DNA of 64,000 bases from Diadophis punctatus similis (Eukaryota; Chordata; Lepidosauria; Squamata; Dipsadidae). Both the position numbers and the translations under genes were made by a program. Shown piece by piece: positions 34,596-47,600 of the stretch (the first letter of the stretch is position 1; each line of letters opens with the position of its first letter). The notes below the pieces were generated by a model. That model did no database searches. It was not told where the DNA came from and worked only from the letters and a program-made list of their open reading frames with translations. Location: the NCBI GenBank assembly GCA_023053685.1, contig JALIGW010000029.1, positions 5,391,707 to 5,455,706 of the forward strand, written 5' to 3'.

Positions 34596-34920
34596 ACGCA
34601 AAGTGATTGTTTTCTGTATGTCTTTATCAGTCTCACATTATTGTGGAGGAATTTTGATCCACTCTTCACAACATTGCTTCAGTTCATTTGTCTATACCCA
34701 GCTCTCTTAAGGTCCTGCCACAGCATTTCAATTGGGTTGAGGTCTGGACTTTCGGCCATTGCAACACCTTAATTTTTTTTCAGCCATTCTGTTGTACATT
34801 TGCTGGTGTGCTTGGGATCATTGTCCTGTTGCATGACCCAATGTCGGCCAAGCTTTAGCTGTCAGACAAATGGCCTCACATTTGACTCTAAAATACTTTG
34901 GTGTACACAATATTCATGAC

Positions 34921-35134
34921 TGAGCCGAGGTGGTGCAGTGGTTAAAATGCAGCACTGCAGTTCAGCAGTTCAGCTGTTCAAATCTTACCGGCTCAAGGTT
35001 GACTCAGCCTTCCATCCTTCCGAGGTGGGTAAAATGAGGACCCAGATTGTTGGGGGCAATTATGCTGACTGTAAACCGCTTAGAGAGGGCTGTAAAGCAC
35101 TATGAAGCGGTATATAAATCTAAGTACTATTGCT
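34921..35134 (+). repeat. tRNA-derived squamate SINE in the Tc1 element
   Basis: Copy of the 13022 family: gccgaggtggtgcagtgg head, ccagattgttgggggcaatt body, agcggtatataaatc and a short tail. Inserted in the transposase region. Confidence 0.85.
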
Positions 35135-36060
35135 GAGTCAATGATTGCAGGGTGCCCAGGTCCTGTGGTTGCAAAACAAGCCCAAATAACCCCAGCTCCA
35201 CAGCCATGCCCGATGGTTGGTAGATGTTTGTGCAAATATGCTGTTTGGATTTTGCCAAATGTGCCACTGTGCATTGTGGCACAAATATGTTCACCTTGGT
35301 CTCATCTGTCCAAAGGACGGTGTTCCAGAAGCCTTGTGATTTATTCAGATGCAACTTGGCAAACCTAAGCCAAAACTTGCCATGTTCTTTTTAGAGAGAA
35401 GAGGCTTTCTCCTGGCAGCCCTTCCAAAGAAACCATACTTGTTCAGTCTTCTTTTAATTATACTGTCATGAACTTTGCTTTTAACGTGCTGAGGCCTGCA
35501 GAGTCCAGGATGTAACTCTTGGATTTTTTTGCAATTTATCTGAGCATTGCACTGTCTGACCTTGGGATGAATTTGCTGCGACATCCACTCCTGGGAAGAT
35601 TGGCAACCATCTTGAATGTTTCCCACTTGTGAATAATCTTCCTCCCTGTAGAATGATGGACTTTAAATTGTTTGAAAATGGCCTTATAACCCTTCCCAGA
35701 ACGGATGGCAGCAACAATTCCTTCTCTAAGATCATTGCTGATGTCATTGCTCTTTGGCATTCTGTTAATACACATCTCAATGCTGGAGACCAGCAAACTC
35801 CTAAAACTTCAGCTTTTTTAAAGGTTGTCACACTTGCTGGTGATCAGTTGATCTAAGGGCACTCAATTAGCAGCACCTGGCTGCTACTTACCTCTTCACA
35901 CCTATGAAAGCAGTAAAGGTATACTTAGTTTTTTCCACACATGGCTTCTCCAGTTTTGGCTTTCTTTTTGTAAAATAAATGATGACATGGTGTTATATGT
36001 CATGTGTTATTATTCATCTGAGGTTGTCTTTACATACTTCTAAGAACTGCTAAGGACCAG

Positions 36061-36960
36061 TTGATGATTTTTATTATGTCCTGATATGTAAAACCATAGA
36101 ACTCAAAGAGGATGTACAGGTAACATTTCTTCTTACTCAGACAAAACAAGTGAATGAAACCACTCCACCTGCCTGTGTAACTGATTTTAAAGAGGCTTGA
36201 TCACCCAATTGTTTTCAGGGTAAACTCAGTTAAACTACCAATTCTTCTTAACCTTGGATAATACGGTTTGTCTAATTAGCTCCATTGAATCTTGATGAAA
36301 AGCAACACCTACAGTAGAGGTATCATTAGAGAGAGTTAGAGAAACTGGGTTCGTTCTTTTAGGTCTCTCCAAATGTTTTTTCCCCACCAGGTGTTGATTA
36401 ATAAAAGTTCACAGAATCTATGTATTCACGGAGTCTAAAGCCATGAGTAAAGATCTTTTAGACATGAGATATTATCCCTAGAGGCAGGCAAAAAAGGAAC
36501 AAGAATCAATACACGTGTACTATACTGGCAGACATTTCTCATTGAGAATTAATACCTCGAAATAGGTAAAAACTATATTGCTACATTGATAAAAATGGCT
36601 TATTAGTAGCTTTGGCAAAACATTAACCTTTATTCTGCTCTCCCCTGCCATTGTTCATTGGTTGGACCTAGTCAACAGTAGAAAGTATTCACTGTCCAAA
36701 TTTCAAGGGGGCTCCTTGCCAGCCATTTTAAGATTCATAACCTAAATGCCAAAGGAAGCCCTAATTATAGCGAGTTCCATTTTTCCCCCAGTCTCAAGAA
36801 CTAATGTAAACTGGAAAAATTAGGAAGGGCAAAGGATAGTTCAGCTGGTGTATGCTATTTTCAACACGGAACTCACCTGAAGAAATCTAAAAGGGTTAGG
36901 CGTGAGGCCAAACCACCTCAAGTTTTGATACTTAACAGAAAGGCACAAATGAACCTTCGT
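36061..36960. other. Intergenic DNA between Tc1 element and OSBP 3' end
   Basis: No gene, RNA or transposon recognised. Confidence 0.4.
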
Positions 36961-38637
36961 GGGTATTTCAGGTTTTATTATTTAATTTAGGCTTTTTTTT
37001 GAAGAAGAAAAAAAAAGAATCCCCCTCCCCTCAAAACAAACCCAACCACAATAGAATTGCAAAGATAGTCTCTCTCTCCCACTTTTTTTTTAAAGCCCAC
37101 CATTGTCCCACTAAGGGAGGCCCTGGCCTCCACCGGCTGCAGAAAAAGAAGGCTTCCAATAGGGACCAAGCCACAGTGTACACACTGCACCCCAAGACCC
37201 AATTTACTTCTGCTGAGCAGCAGTGTTGGGCTGCCTCATTTCTCCCAATCAGCAAGCACCGCTGTTGCCTCTTCTTCCTTACGGGCTAAAGTTGAAAAGT
37301 AGGGGTGGGGGAGTGTAAAACAAAAACAAACCAAGGAGCAAAAACACAAAAGGAAGGCACCTCAAAGTGTGATCCTTAGCCAAGGGCAGGGGCTGTCTTT
37401 GCCCCCCGGCCCATCCCCACCACATGTACCACCTCGCCTGGGCAGGCTCTTTACGCTTTGCCACTTCTGCACAGTGGCAACAGCTTTTCACTCTTAGGAT
37501 CTGGTTATGGCAGCTGTGACCAAACGGCCCAGACCAGTTTGGGATGTTCCCAGTCTCCTCATTTTACAAAAGAATCAATGAACTCCTGGCTTGAGCTGGC
37601 ACAGAGTGAGGAGCTTTAGGAGCGACGCCACTAAGCTCCAACTCTGCCTACGTTGAATTATTCGTTATTTTAAAGGCAAGACAATCTGTTCTTAGGTAAT
37701 GGTTCCTGTACGGCATTTTCATGGATCTGGGGCCCAGTGGAAGAAAGCAGCAGAGGCTAGTGTTACCAAATAGGGGTCTAAAGAATAAAAGGAACAGAAA
37801 TCAGAACAAAAATTAGATCTCTCTCTACATATATATAATATACATATAAACAGATGTGCATTAAGCCAGAAGTTGCTTTAGAACAGGGAGGCTTCTATCT
37901 TGCATCATTGCCCATCCAAGTGCACAATTTGGGAGAAGGTGCTAGGACCTGGTGTGAAGAGTAGACCTGAAAAGGGAAAACTGCATCTTTGATTTTGCAA
38001 TACCAAGTGATCAGCCGGTGATCCTCAAAGAAAAGCTGAACTCTTTGAAGATACAGCTAATTGCTTTCCTATCTATGTGAACTGAGAGACACAACAGCTT
38101 TGGTTTCCATCTTTTCCCTCTATTCAATATCCTTGTCCTAAGGATGCTATACAGGGTTAGGGCAGAAAAAAACAAGAAAGTAACCCCTCTGGTCTTCCTG
38201 TTCCTTTTCAACCACCTCTGGGCAAACAAAGAGTCTTGGTCTTGCTGCTTGCCACTGCCTTATGAAAGTTGAAAAGGGGGTATAATTGATACAGCACCAG
38301 AAAGCTGGAGAAGAGGGCAGGTGTCAATCCGCACGTTCTCTTCTTCCTCCCCAAACTACCTGTCTAGTGGTGTGAGCAGGGAAGTGGAAGATGCAGTCCT
38401 CTATGCCTATTTTCCCCTATCCATCCAGGTATCCAGACACCAACTTCAGCTTCATTCAGCTAAGGCAATCCAGCCAATCACCACTGCTGGATTCTGGTTT
38501 GGGTGATTGAGTCAAAACAATTGATTAAGACAGACAAGTCAGTGAGAAAAGCACGAGCCAAGAAGTCACATGATCAGCTGCTTCCCTCCACTCTTCGTCC
38601 ACTACCTCTTCCTGGGAAGAGTCCTGCTGCTTCCAGC
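36961..38637 (-). other. Probable OSBP 3' UTR
   Basis: Extends from the OSBP stop codon to a minus-strand AATAAA (36974-36979). It is free of recognisable transposons, unlike its surroundings, as expected of a retained UTR. The exact cleavage site and possible internal sites are not determined; a UTR of this size is plausible for OSBP. Confidence 0.5.
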
Positions 38638-41600
38638 TCAGAAGATATCAGGGCACACGTTCCAGTCCTGCTTCTCTTTGCTTTCCCAGTAGCCTCCCCT
38701 GTACACATGGGACACCTCCTTGGTGTCAGGATCCTTCTTCCGCTCAAACCACAATGCCTTGTAGGGATCGTACGGGGTTCCTGCGCAAGGGAGGCAGCAG
38801 AAGGGAAGGGTGAGGATTTTCAGACCGATGAAAAAAGGTGTTAAGACAGGCTATTTCTCCTGGGAATGTGACACTAAAACTTCCTTCTTCGGGAATGGCC
38901 ACAGTTTAAAGGTAATCATACCTCCGTACAAATAGCATCTTAGCTACCGTGTTTCCCCGAAAATAAGACCCTGTCTTATATTTTTTTGAACCCTGAAATA
39001 AGCACTTGGCCTTATTGCCATGCACTCAAAAGCCCGGTTGGGCTTATTATCAGGGGATGTCTTATTTTGGGGGAAACAGGGTAGTAGAACTAAAAAAAGA
39101 CTTTGGCCCAATACATGGAGGAAGCACTACTAATGGGGAGCACAGAACAGCAGATCAGGTGATATCTTATATTTTTACAGCCCAGCTGTAAAAATATAAG
39201 GTAGCTTCTTAAATTCTTAAAACGCTTCCTAAATGGAAGAGGCCAATGGGACACTTCTTACCATCCTCTGTCGCCCTCATGGCTTCAGCTTCACGTTTTT
39301 TACGGGAAATGCGCTGCTTCTCCTCTAAGCGCTGCTTCTCTGCATTGGCCTCATCCCAGCGCCCATTCTCCATGAGTCTTTGGTCAGGCCGGAGTCTGCT
39401 GTCAGTGGGAGCAGTGCCACTTTCTGGGGCATTGAGTGTCAAAGCCAACTCTGAGAAATAATACATGTTCTCTGCATTCTTCCTGTACCAAAAAAAGGGA
39501 GAAAAATAATAGAAGTGGCAACAAAGCTCATGGGTAAGGCAATGACGTATATTCATTTTCTCTCTCCCACCCCTTTTGTCCTTCACATGAGTGCTGTTTT
39601 ATTGTCAGAAGTAACAACTCTTGATCCAGGGAAATTAGGTGCATCAGTGGCCTATTGCTATCAACAGAAGGGAAACAGCGATCTGTTGTTCACCAATCAA
39701 GTGAGCAATGAGAAAAGTTACAAAAAAAAAGCATCTCAGATGTGTTTTAATTGCTGAATGCTTAATGTTTAATGAATCAGACCATTTTTACCTGGATTTC
39801 AAGATCTATAAGTATGCCTACCCATAACTGACACTTGCATTTGAAATGTTATTTCCATTTGAAATAAAAGTAGCTGTTATGGTACATTCAATGAAATGGC
39901 TGGTGAATAAGCTTTAAAGTGGGGGGGGGGGCACCCCTCTCCACAAACTTCATAATACTCCATCATTTATTTTAATGATTTCTTTGGAATGTATTTGTTG
40001 AATATAGAAAACAGTAATTACATTGACTATACAGTGGTGTGATTTAAATGCTATCACGGTTTATTTCTCTCACCCCCCACTTCAGCCAAAATCAACTGAA
40101 TCCATAGAACGTCCTCTTTAAGTCAGAAGAGAAAATGTCTTTCCTTCTTCCACAGCTCCCTGCAGGAACCAAGTTCCTTCCATTACTTACGGGAGTGGGT
40201 TCCTCTTCCATAACACCACCCTGCTGTCTTCTGTTTCGTGCGTTCTTAGACGGCTGTCACCACCATTCTCCAAGCTAGGATTCACCTTGAAGCAGTCAAT
40301 CTTCTCATCCCAGGTGCCCAACAACATAAAATGCACTTTTCCTGAAGGATCCAATACCTCTCCAGTGACCTGTTATCAGGAGTTCAGGAGAATCATTGGG
40401 CAGAGTTCTACTTTTGCTACTACCTTTTCAATAAAGGTAAACAGAAATTTACATACAGGATAGAATGTGTTTGAACAGTTTCCAGACTCACACGTAAGCT
40501 AAAAAAACACTCATCCCAACTGCTCTGAGCAGCTTTTACATACAAGGAATACTGAGCAGCTTTTACATACAAGGAGGATGTGTTAGCCCGGCTGCAGGAG
40601 GAGCGCTGCCCATGGAGCCCATTACTTTTGGAATAAGGCCCCTCTTGCTATCATACAGGCCCATCCTTGTCACCCCACTTGATAATAAATAAAAGCATGG
40701 TATTTCTTACCTTTCTGGCCACATCTCTGGAGAAGTAACTATAAGGAACAAATTTGAGAATACATCTCTCATTCGTTTTATGGTTCAGAATCTCAATTTC
40801 ACCAGACTGGAAAGCAAAAAAAAAAAAAAAAAAAGGAGGGGGGGAAGGGGGGGAAAGAGAAAGATAAATTCAAGCAGGCTCCATACTACCTATGAACTTT
40901 TTAAAAACAGTTACATAATTGTTGTAGTGGTCCTCAAAAGATGGAGGAACCAGTCTCCAAGGCTTTGGCTTCTAGCCATTATTCTCCAACCATACATTTG
41001 GACAGCAACAACTTCATCTCCCTGAAATGTCGCCTTACTGTAACTCACCTGGTCTATCCATAATTTGCCCACAATGATGTTGTGTACTGTAGTGGTGACT
41101 TTTTTCCACGTATAATGATTGCCAGTTGCATGGAAGATACAATGGATGGTACCTAGAGATAGGAAAATGATCCACTTAAGATAGTTCCACGGTGTTATAG
41201 CAATAGCAATAGCACTTAGACTTATATACCGCTTCATAGTGCTTTCCAGCCCTCTCTAAGCGGTTTACAGAGTTCAGCATATTGCCCCCAACAATCTGGG
41301 TCCTCATTTTACCCACCTCGGAAGGATGAAAGGCTGAGTCAACCTTGAGCCTAGTGAGATTCGAACAGCTGGACTGCTGAACTAGCAATCAGCTGAAGGT
41401 CGCAATGCTGCTTTTAACCACTGCGCTATCTCAGCTCCTTGAAGAAGTTGAAGCCTTCTTGTTAAGGTTCGATGGAAAATATGTCCTATTCAGTGGATGT
41501 AACCATTGGGTGTATAGGCATGGAAGGCTTTCATTCTTATCCTTTTTTGCTACCTGCTATTCTTTCCATGCATGCATTTTATGGGCCCTTGAAGTCTGCA

Positions 41601-44600
41601 TATATTCTAAATATCTCCAAGAAATACATAGCACAGATTAATGCTCCCTCAATGCTACACTTAAGGACAAATATTCAGTACAGAGACTTGCCAATCTTTC
41701 TCATACAGCCTATGTCTAATTAGGAAAAAGCTGGAAACACCAGACTTTGTACTACCAGCAGTTGGGGAGCAAACATGATTATTAGCTGTTAAAATAGTTT
41801 TTATTAATTGGCTGTGCCTTCCTAAAATAGCAGGCCGCAAAAGGGATAGCCAGTGGCCAAGACTCACCAAGTGGCATGATCGAGAGGTATTTGCCACGGA
41901 ACTTGCTGGTGATTTTAATCTCCTGCCGAAGGGTCCAACCATGTCTGGAATCAGCATGATGAGCAGCAGCTGGAGGATGGTGGCTCACCTAGCAGATATG
42001 ACAAATAGACAAAAAAAGGCATATTCAGTTCTGGAATGAATTTCGGTTTAGGGATATGCAACAGAAGAAGAGATGAAAACAGATTCCAGCAATGTATTTA
42101 CTAAGTCTCGAGGCACTTTCATATGAAAGTAAACAACACTAGTGATATAGACAGGCAGGCAGGCAGGCAGACCATATTTATAAGTCACTCCGATCAGCTA
42201 TAACTCTGGGCATTGAATAACCTACAGCTGGCATACACAGTTAAATTAACACAAAGTTCAACCAAATAAAAATAAATTATATAAGAAGCACCAGGACAGA
42301 GTAGGGTCCATGTGTCTGCTGGAATAACATGGCTTTAACTTGCCTCCCAAATACAAAGAGGGAGAATAGCAATAGCACTTAGACTTATATACCGCTTCAT
42401 AGTGCTTTACAGCTCTCTCTAAGCGGTTTACAGAGTTCAGCATATTGCCCCCAACAATCTGGGTCCTCATTTTACCCACCTCGGAAGGATGGAAGGCTGA
42501 GTCCAACCTTGAGCCGGTGAGATTTGAACAGCTGAACTGCTGAACTAGCAATCAGCTGAAGGTCGCAATGCTGCTTTTAACCACTGCGCTATCTCAGCTC
42601 CTGATATCCTCATATCCATGGGTAAGGTCAACCAAAGAGTAGGAACCACCACTGAAAAGGCCTATCATTCCCATGCTGTAAACACTGAAAGTGCCAGAAT
42701 TGTCCCGGGATCAAGGAACAGGCTCTGCTTTTTACCTGTTCGCAGATGGAACGATAGCCATTTTCTTCTAATCGGTCTAGCTCAAACGTTTCCCCTAAGA
42801 GAGGGTTGAATGGCTTGCTAGTGCGGAAGACGGTCGTGGAGTAGGATGATACAGTAAAAGCTGCCACGTAGCAGAGCTGCTCCAAGGAGTTTTCACATCT
42901 GGCAGCCCGGTCCAACAAATCATGGTATTCTAAGTCTTCTGTGAGACGCTGCAGCATGGATAATGGCTCGTTGAAATTTACCTGGAAGCAGAAGAAACAG
43001 GTGCTGAGCAGGAAACCCTTTCTAGGGATAAAGTATCTGATTCAAAGCTAGCTTGTATCTAGCATGCCCCAATTTGTGCCAAGATTGAAATCAAACTGTC
43101 TGTTGCAGAATGAAGTTTGCACAATTATGATTCTTGGGATTGCTTGGCTTTCTACCCTTTTCCCACACAGCATGAGGTTTTACTCAAAAACCAGATAAAA
43201 GCCACTCACCGGCATGGGAATCTTGGAGAGCTCCTTGCCAATGCAATTCTTCATGATGCTCCATAAGTTCAGGCTGTAATTTGGTTTGTGTGGAATCCGA
43301 GTTCTCTTCTCCTTCTTAGTATCCTCTCCCTGATGTTTGTACTTCGGGAGAAAAAGAAGACTATTGGAGTTATAGTCTTATGGGGAAGGGATAAGATGCA
43401 TATCAATTCCTGAGCAAACTCCTACAATTTCCACTTCACTTTGCTGGAAGTTTAGAACTAAAGTTACTCTAATGTCAAACACTCACATCTAATATATCAA
43501 AACAGGGGTCCCCAAACTTGGCAACTCTAAGACTTGTGGACTTCAACTCTCAGAATTGCTGGCTGGAGAATTCTGGGAGTTGAAGTCCACAAGTCTTAAA
43601 GTTGCCAAGTTTGAAGACCTCTGTATCAAAATGAAGACAGTTATCCCAACAAATGCTGCCTCTGGAGCAGTAAAATCTGCATTCCAAATCGCAAAAACAT
43701 GGGATGAGTTAGGCTGTGGTCAAGATTACTCCCCCCCCTAGTCTTCAATAAGCTGTATCTCAAGTTATGCCTTAAATTCTTTCAACCTTACACTAGAATG
43801 AGTAACCTAGATCAGATACAGGCAATATGACGCCTCAAGATACTTTGGATTACAATTCCTGTAATTTTTTTGCCATTAATCATTATAACTTAAACTGATG
43901 GGATTTGACAATCAAAACACTTGGAAGCTGTTAAAGTTCCTTAGCCCTGATCTAGGTCTTCAACCAGAGTTAAATTTTGATCACCCAATAGAATCTAATA
44001 AAAAGCCATGTCCCTTCCCCTCCTCTCAAATCAAAAAAATCAAACTACCTGCTCATCAAGACTGATCTCACTGCTGGCGCCACTGATGTTGCTGCCTGTT
44101 CGTCTAAAGGAGTTAGAAAGACACACCATAAGGAAGAAGGAATTAAGATGCTCCAGCCGAGATGTTCTCCTGGCCAAAAAAAACTGTTCAAAAAGCAATG
44201 CAACAAAACACCTGCAGAGCTACATTGTGCTACTTATTTTGCCAGGGTTGGAAATAATTAAGAACACTGTCAAATATGAAACATTTATGATTCTTGTTGG
44301 CAACAAGAGCTAAAAATGCTTTAAAGTCAAAAGGAACTATATAAGCACTATACAATTCCAGATAACTATTTTGATATAGCAATGTTATTTAGGAATTTGT
44401 TCAATCTTCCAAGTTTTACTTCCCCCAATTATTTATCATCTAAAACACCTTATCAGCATATTATAACAAAAATGGAGAAATAGTAATAAAACAAATTGAA
44501 CGCAATTCAGAAATGTGTATCAGCTAATACAAAACGAATCAGCAAAAGTCACAAACACCTAAAACATTAACATCCGAACATTTAATTCTTGCTGAATTGA

Positions 44601-47600
44601 AACATTACATAATTTAACATAACAAGAGCCTGGGAGAATTTAAATGTCTTTAGCTGGAGCAAAAAACATAGCATTTTCCCTTTCTTGGGGAAAAAGAACA
44701 TTCCACAACCGGGTGGCCTCATCCGAGATGATTCTCTCTTGCAGAGTTACATCCTGAGCTTCTGACTAAAGGAAGACTGAGAGAGAAGCCTGAACTGACA
44801 TAATACAGTAAACACTAGTTATCTAATCCAAGGAATGTTGTAGATTGGTAACAGGCCTGAACAACTGAGTGGTGATGATGCAACTGTGTAAACACTACTG
44901 ATCACGACTTGTCTGGATGGAGAAACCATCTACTAATGCTGCTTATGAATTGAGTTTCAATTTATTATCTTGCTATCGTTAGTTATTGGTTCCCAAACCC
45001 AATATGTATCTTCCCATCTCTGGATTATCTGCTTTGTTATTTCAGAGAGATAGTGATCCACATGACAAGTAAAGCAGAATTCTATGGGGCATCACAGAGC
45101 TGAAATAAGTGCCTCAGCACCATCTTTGAATAATAGGGAAATGTGGGGTCACTGGAATGCTATACAGATAGTCCTCACTTGATGGCCACTTGTTAAGAGA
45201 CTTTTCTAAGTTATGAAAGCACTGAATGAGGAAACAACCTTATTGCGGGCATCACAGCATTCCTGCAGTCATTTGATTACAACGTGGGCTCGTCAACTAG
45301 CTCACAATAACCACAACTGTGGCATCCTGCAGTCACGTGATTGCCATTTCTAACCTTCACTGCTGGCTTCCAATAAGTAAAGCGGGGAAGCCTGCAGGAG
45401 ATAGTAAATGGTGATCACATAACATCCCAGTTTAATGGCTGCATGGGATTCCCTTAATAGAGGCAACCAGAACTGTCACAAACTGCTGTCGTAAGTTGAT
45501 GTGGTCACATCTCATCATGCTTTATGACTCTGTCACTTAACAATGGAATTGCTGGTTCCATGCATTGTTGTTAAGCAAGGATTACCTGTACAGTCACCCC
45601 ACCCAATCGATCAGACTCTAAAATCAATGGTATTAAAGTCTCTTGAGATTATACAATGAATCAATTGGATCACACATCCTCTCTTTCTCTTACCCAACAA
45701 TGGTCTTCTTACAAGGAAACCATGATGGTTTTTGCTACAGAATCAGATAAAAAACTTGAATGAAAACCAGATCCATTCCAGAATGTCAGGAATTGAGTGC
45801 CTCAAGTGTTTTAGCACAATAACGTATGTAAGGTCAGTGCTTGTCAGCTGTGTAATATGCTCTCCCACTTAGATTTGCAACCACAAGAATTGGTGGGAGA
45901 CAAATAGCAGTTTCTTTGAACTTTAGGTATCTTCCCCTCCAGGTTTCCAGACAAGAGAAACTAATGTGCTTTGGGCAAAAAAGAGAGCAAGAAAAAAGAT
46001 AAGGGAAGGGACCATAATTCTGCAGCTAAGTGTATTCAGCAAGTTTCAAGAATGTCTATCTGAACAACTTCCACATGCTTTCAGTTGAAATTCTGGCTTT
46101 GTGTTTAGTAGCAGAAACTTGTTTTGATCACTGCAAATAATCACCAATATTGGGAGAAAGATTGGGAAAATATAATTCTGTTCATTTTTAAAAGAATTTT
46201 AGAGGTATTCTCTAAAAATCTTAGGGATATTCCCTAAAACAGGGGTCTCCAACCTTGGCAACTTTAAACCTGGCGGACTTCAACTCCCAGAATCAACTTA
46301 TTTCTTCAACTTACTTAAAGTTCAACTTATACTTCAACTTATTTAAAGTTGCCAAGGTTGGAGACCCCTGCCCTAAAAGACATTATAGCAATAGCAATAG
46401 CAATAGCACTTAGACTTATATACCGCTTCATAGTGCTTTACAGCCCTCTCTAAGCGGTTTACAGAGTTCAGCATATTGCCCCCAACAATCTGGGTCCTCA
46501 TTTTACCCACCTCGGAAGGATGGAAGGCTGAGTCAACCTTGAGCCGGTGAGATTTGAACAGCTGAACTGCTGAACTAGCAGTAGCCTGCAGTGCTGCATT
46601 TAACCACTGTGCCATCTCGGCTCTATATTATAACTGATAAGGTTTACCTTTCTTAATTTTGGGATGGTTCCCCCCCCCCACAACTCAATCCTGTCCTCAC
46701 ATTATTTAACATTTATCTGAACCAATTGCATGGAATGATCTAGAGTTACTGAGATGAGTAATCTGTTTAAGTTCAATTTTTTCTTTTCATTTCACCCAGG
46801 ATGGACAGAAATTTCCCCGTGTCTGAAATTTTTATTTTATTTATTATGAAATTTATTTGCCACCCATCTTGTATCCAATGATTTAGAATTGAAATCAGAG
46901 ATGAATCTATTAAAAAGATTGAGCTTAAACTTCAAGTCTGTAGTGGTGATTCAATAAGCTAGCAAGAAAAATGCCTGCCCTGGAGAAAGATATTCACAGC
47001 TCACAGATATTCTTGGCATCTCAGGAACTTGCATAGTCATGCCTAGGTGATTTTAACATGTTTCAGAAATTTCAGATATTATAGAATTGAAAAGTCAAGT
47101 GCTAATGATATAAAGTGATACTATAATGTTACAACCATTTTAAGAAACTTTAATGGCTATCAGTTTGTTTCTAGATTCAAAAGTATTAGCATGGACATTT
47201 CGAACCACAAACAATCTGAACTCTTCACGTGTCAAAAAGCTGCTGATAGCAGTAATAGACATGGGCTAGATCAGGCCATTAATAGATATGATTATCTATA
47301 ATAGATACTAGCAGAAAAATGGGTTCATATACAGGTAATCCTTGACTTACAACAATTCGTTTAGCGACAGTTCGAAGTTACAATGGCACTGGAAAAAAGT
47401 GATCTATCAGCATTTTTTCACACTTACAACCATCGCAGTATCCCCATGGTCATGTGATCAAAATTCGGCCGCTTGGCAACTGGCTCATATTCGACTCTTG
47501 CAGTGTCCTGTGGTCATGTAATCGCTTTTTGAGATCTTCTGACAGGCAAAGTCAATGGGGAAGCCAGATTCACTTAACAACCTTGTTACTGACGTAACAA

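Larger units (their letters stand above)
33599..36060 (-). mobile_element. Tc1-like DNA transposon, inactivated, with nested LINE and SINE
   Basis: Long inverted termini match: ctggtccttagcagttc ... at 33599-33745 and the inverse ... gaactgctaaggaccag at about 35910-36060. Both arms contain ggagaagccatgtgtg / cacacatggcttctcc. On the minus strand the transposase N-terminus lies at 35536-35796 (MPKSNDISNDLREGIVAAIR, then a GYKAI-x-KQFKV-x-HST helix-turn-helix and VANLPRSG linker). Decayed catalytic-domain pieces follow to about 34600. Frames are broken, so it is dead. An L2-type LINE (33760-34595) and a SINE (34921-35134) are inserted inside. Confidence 0.85.
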
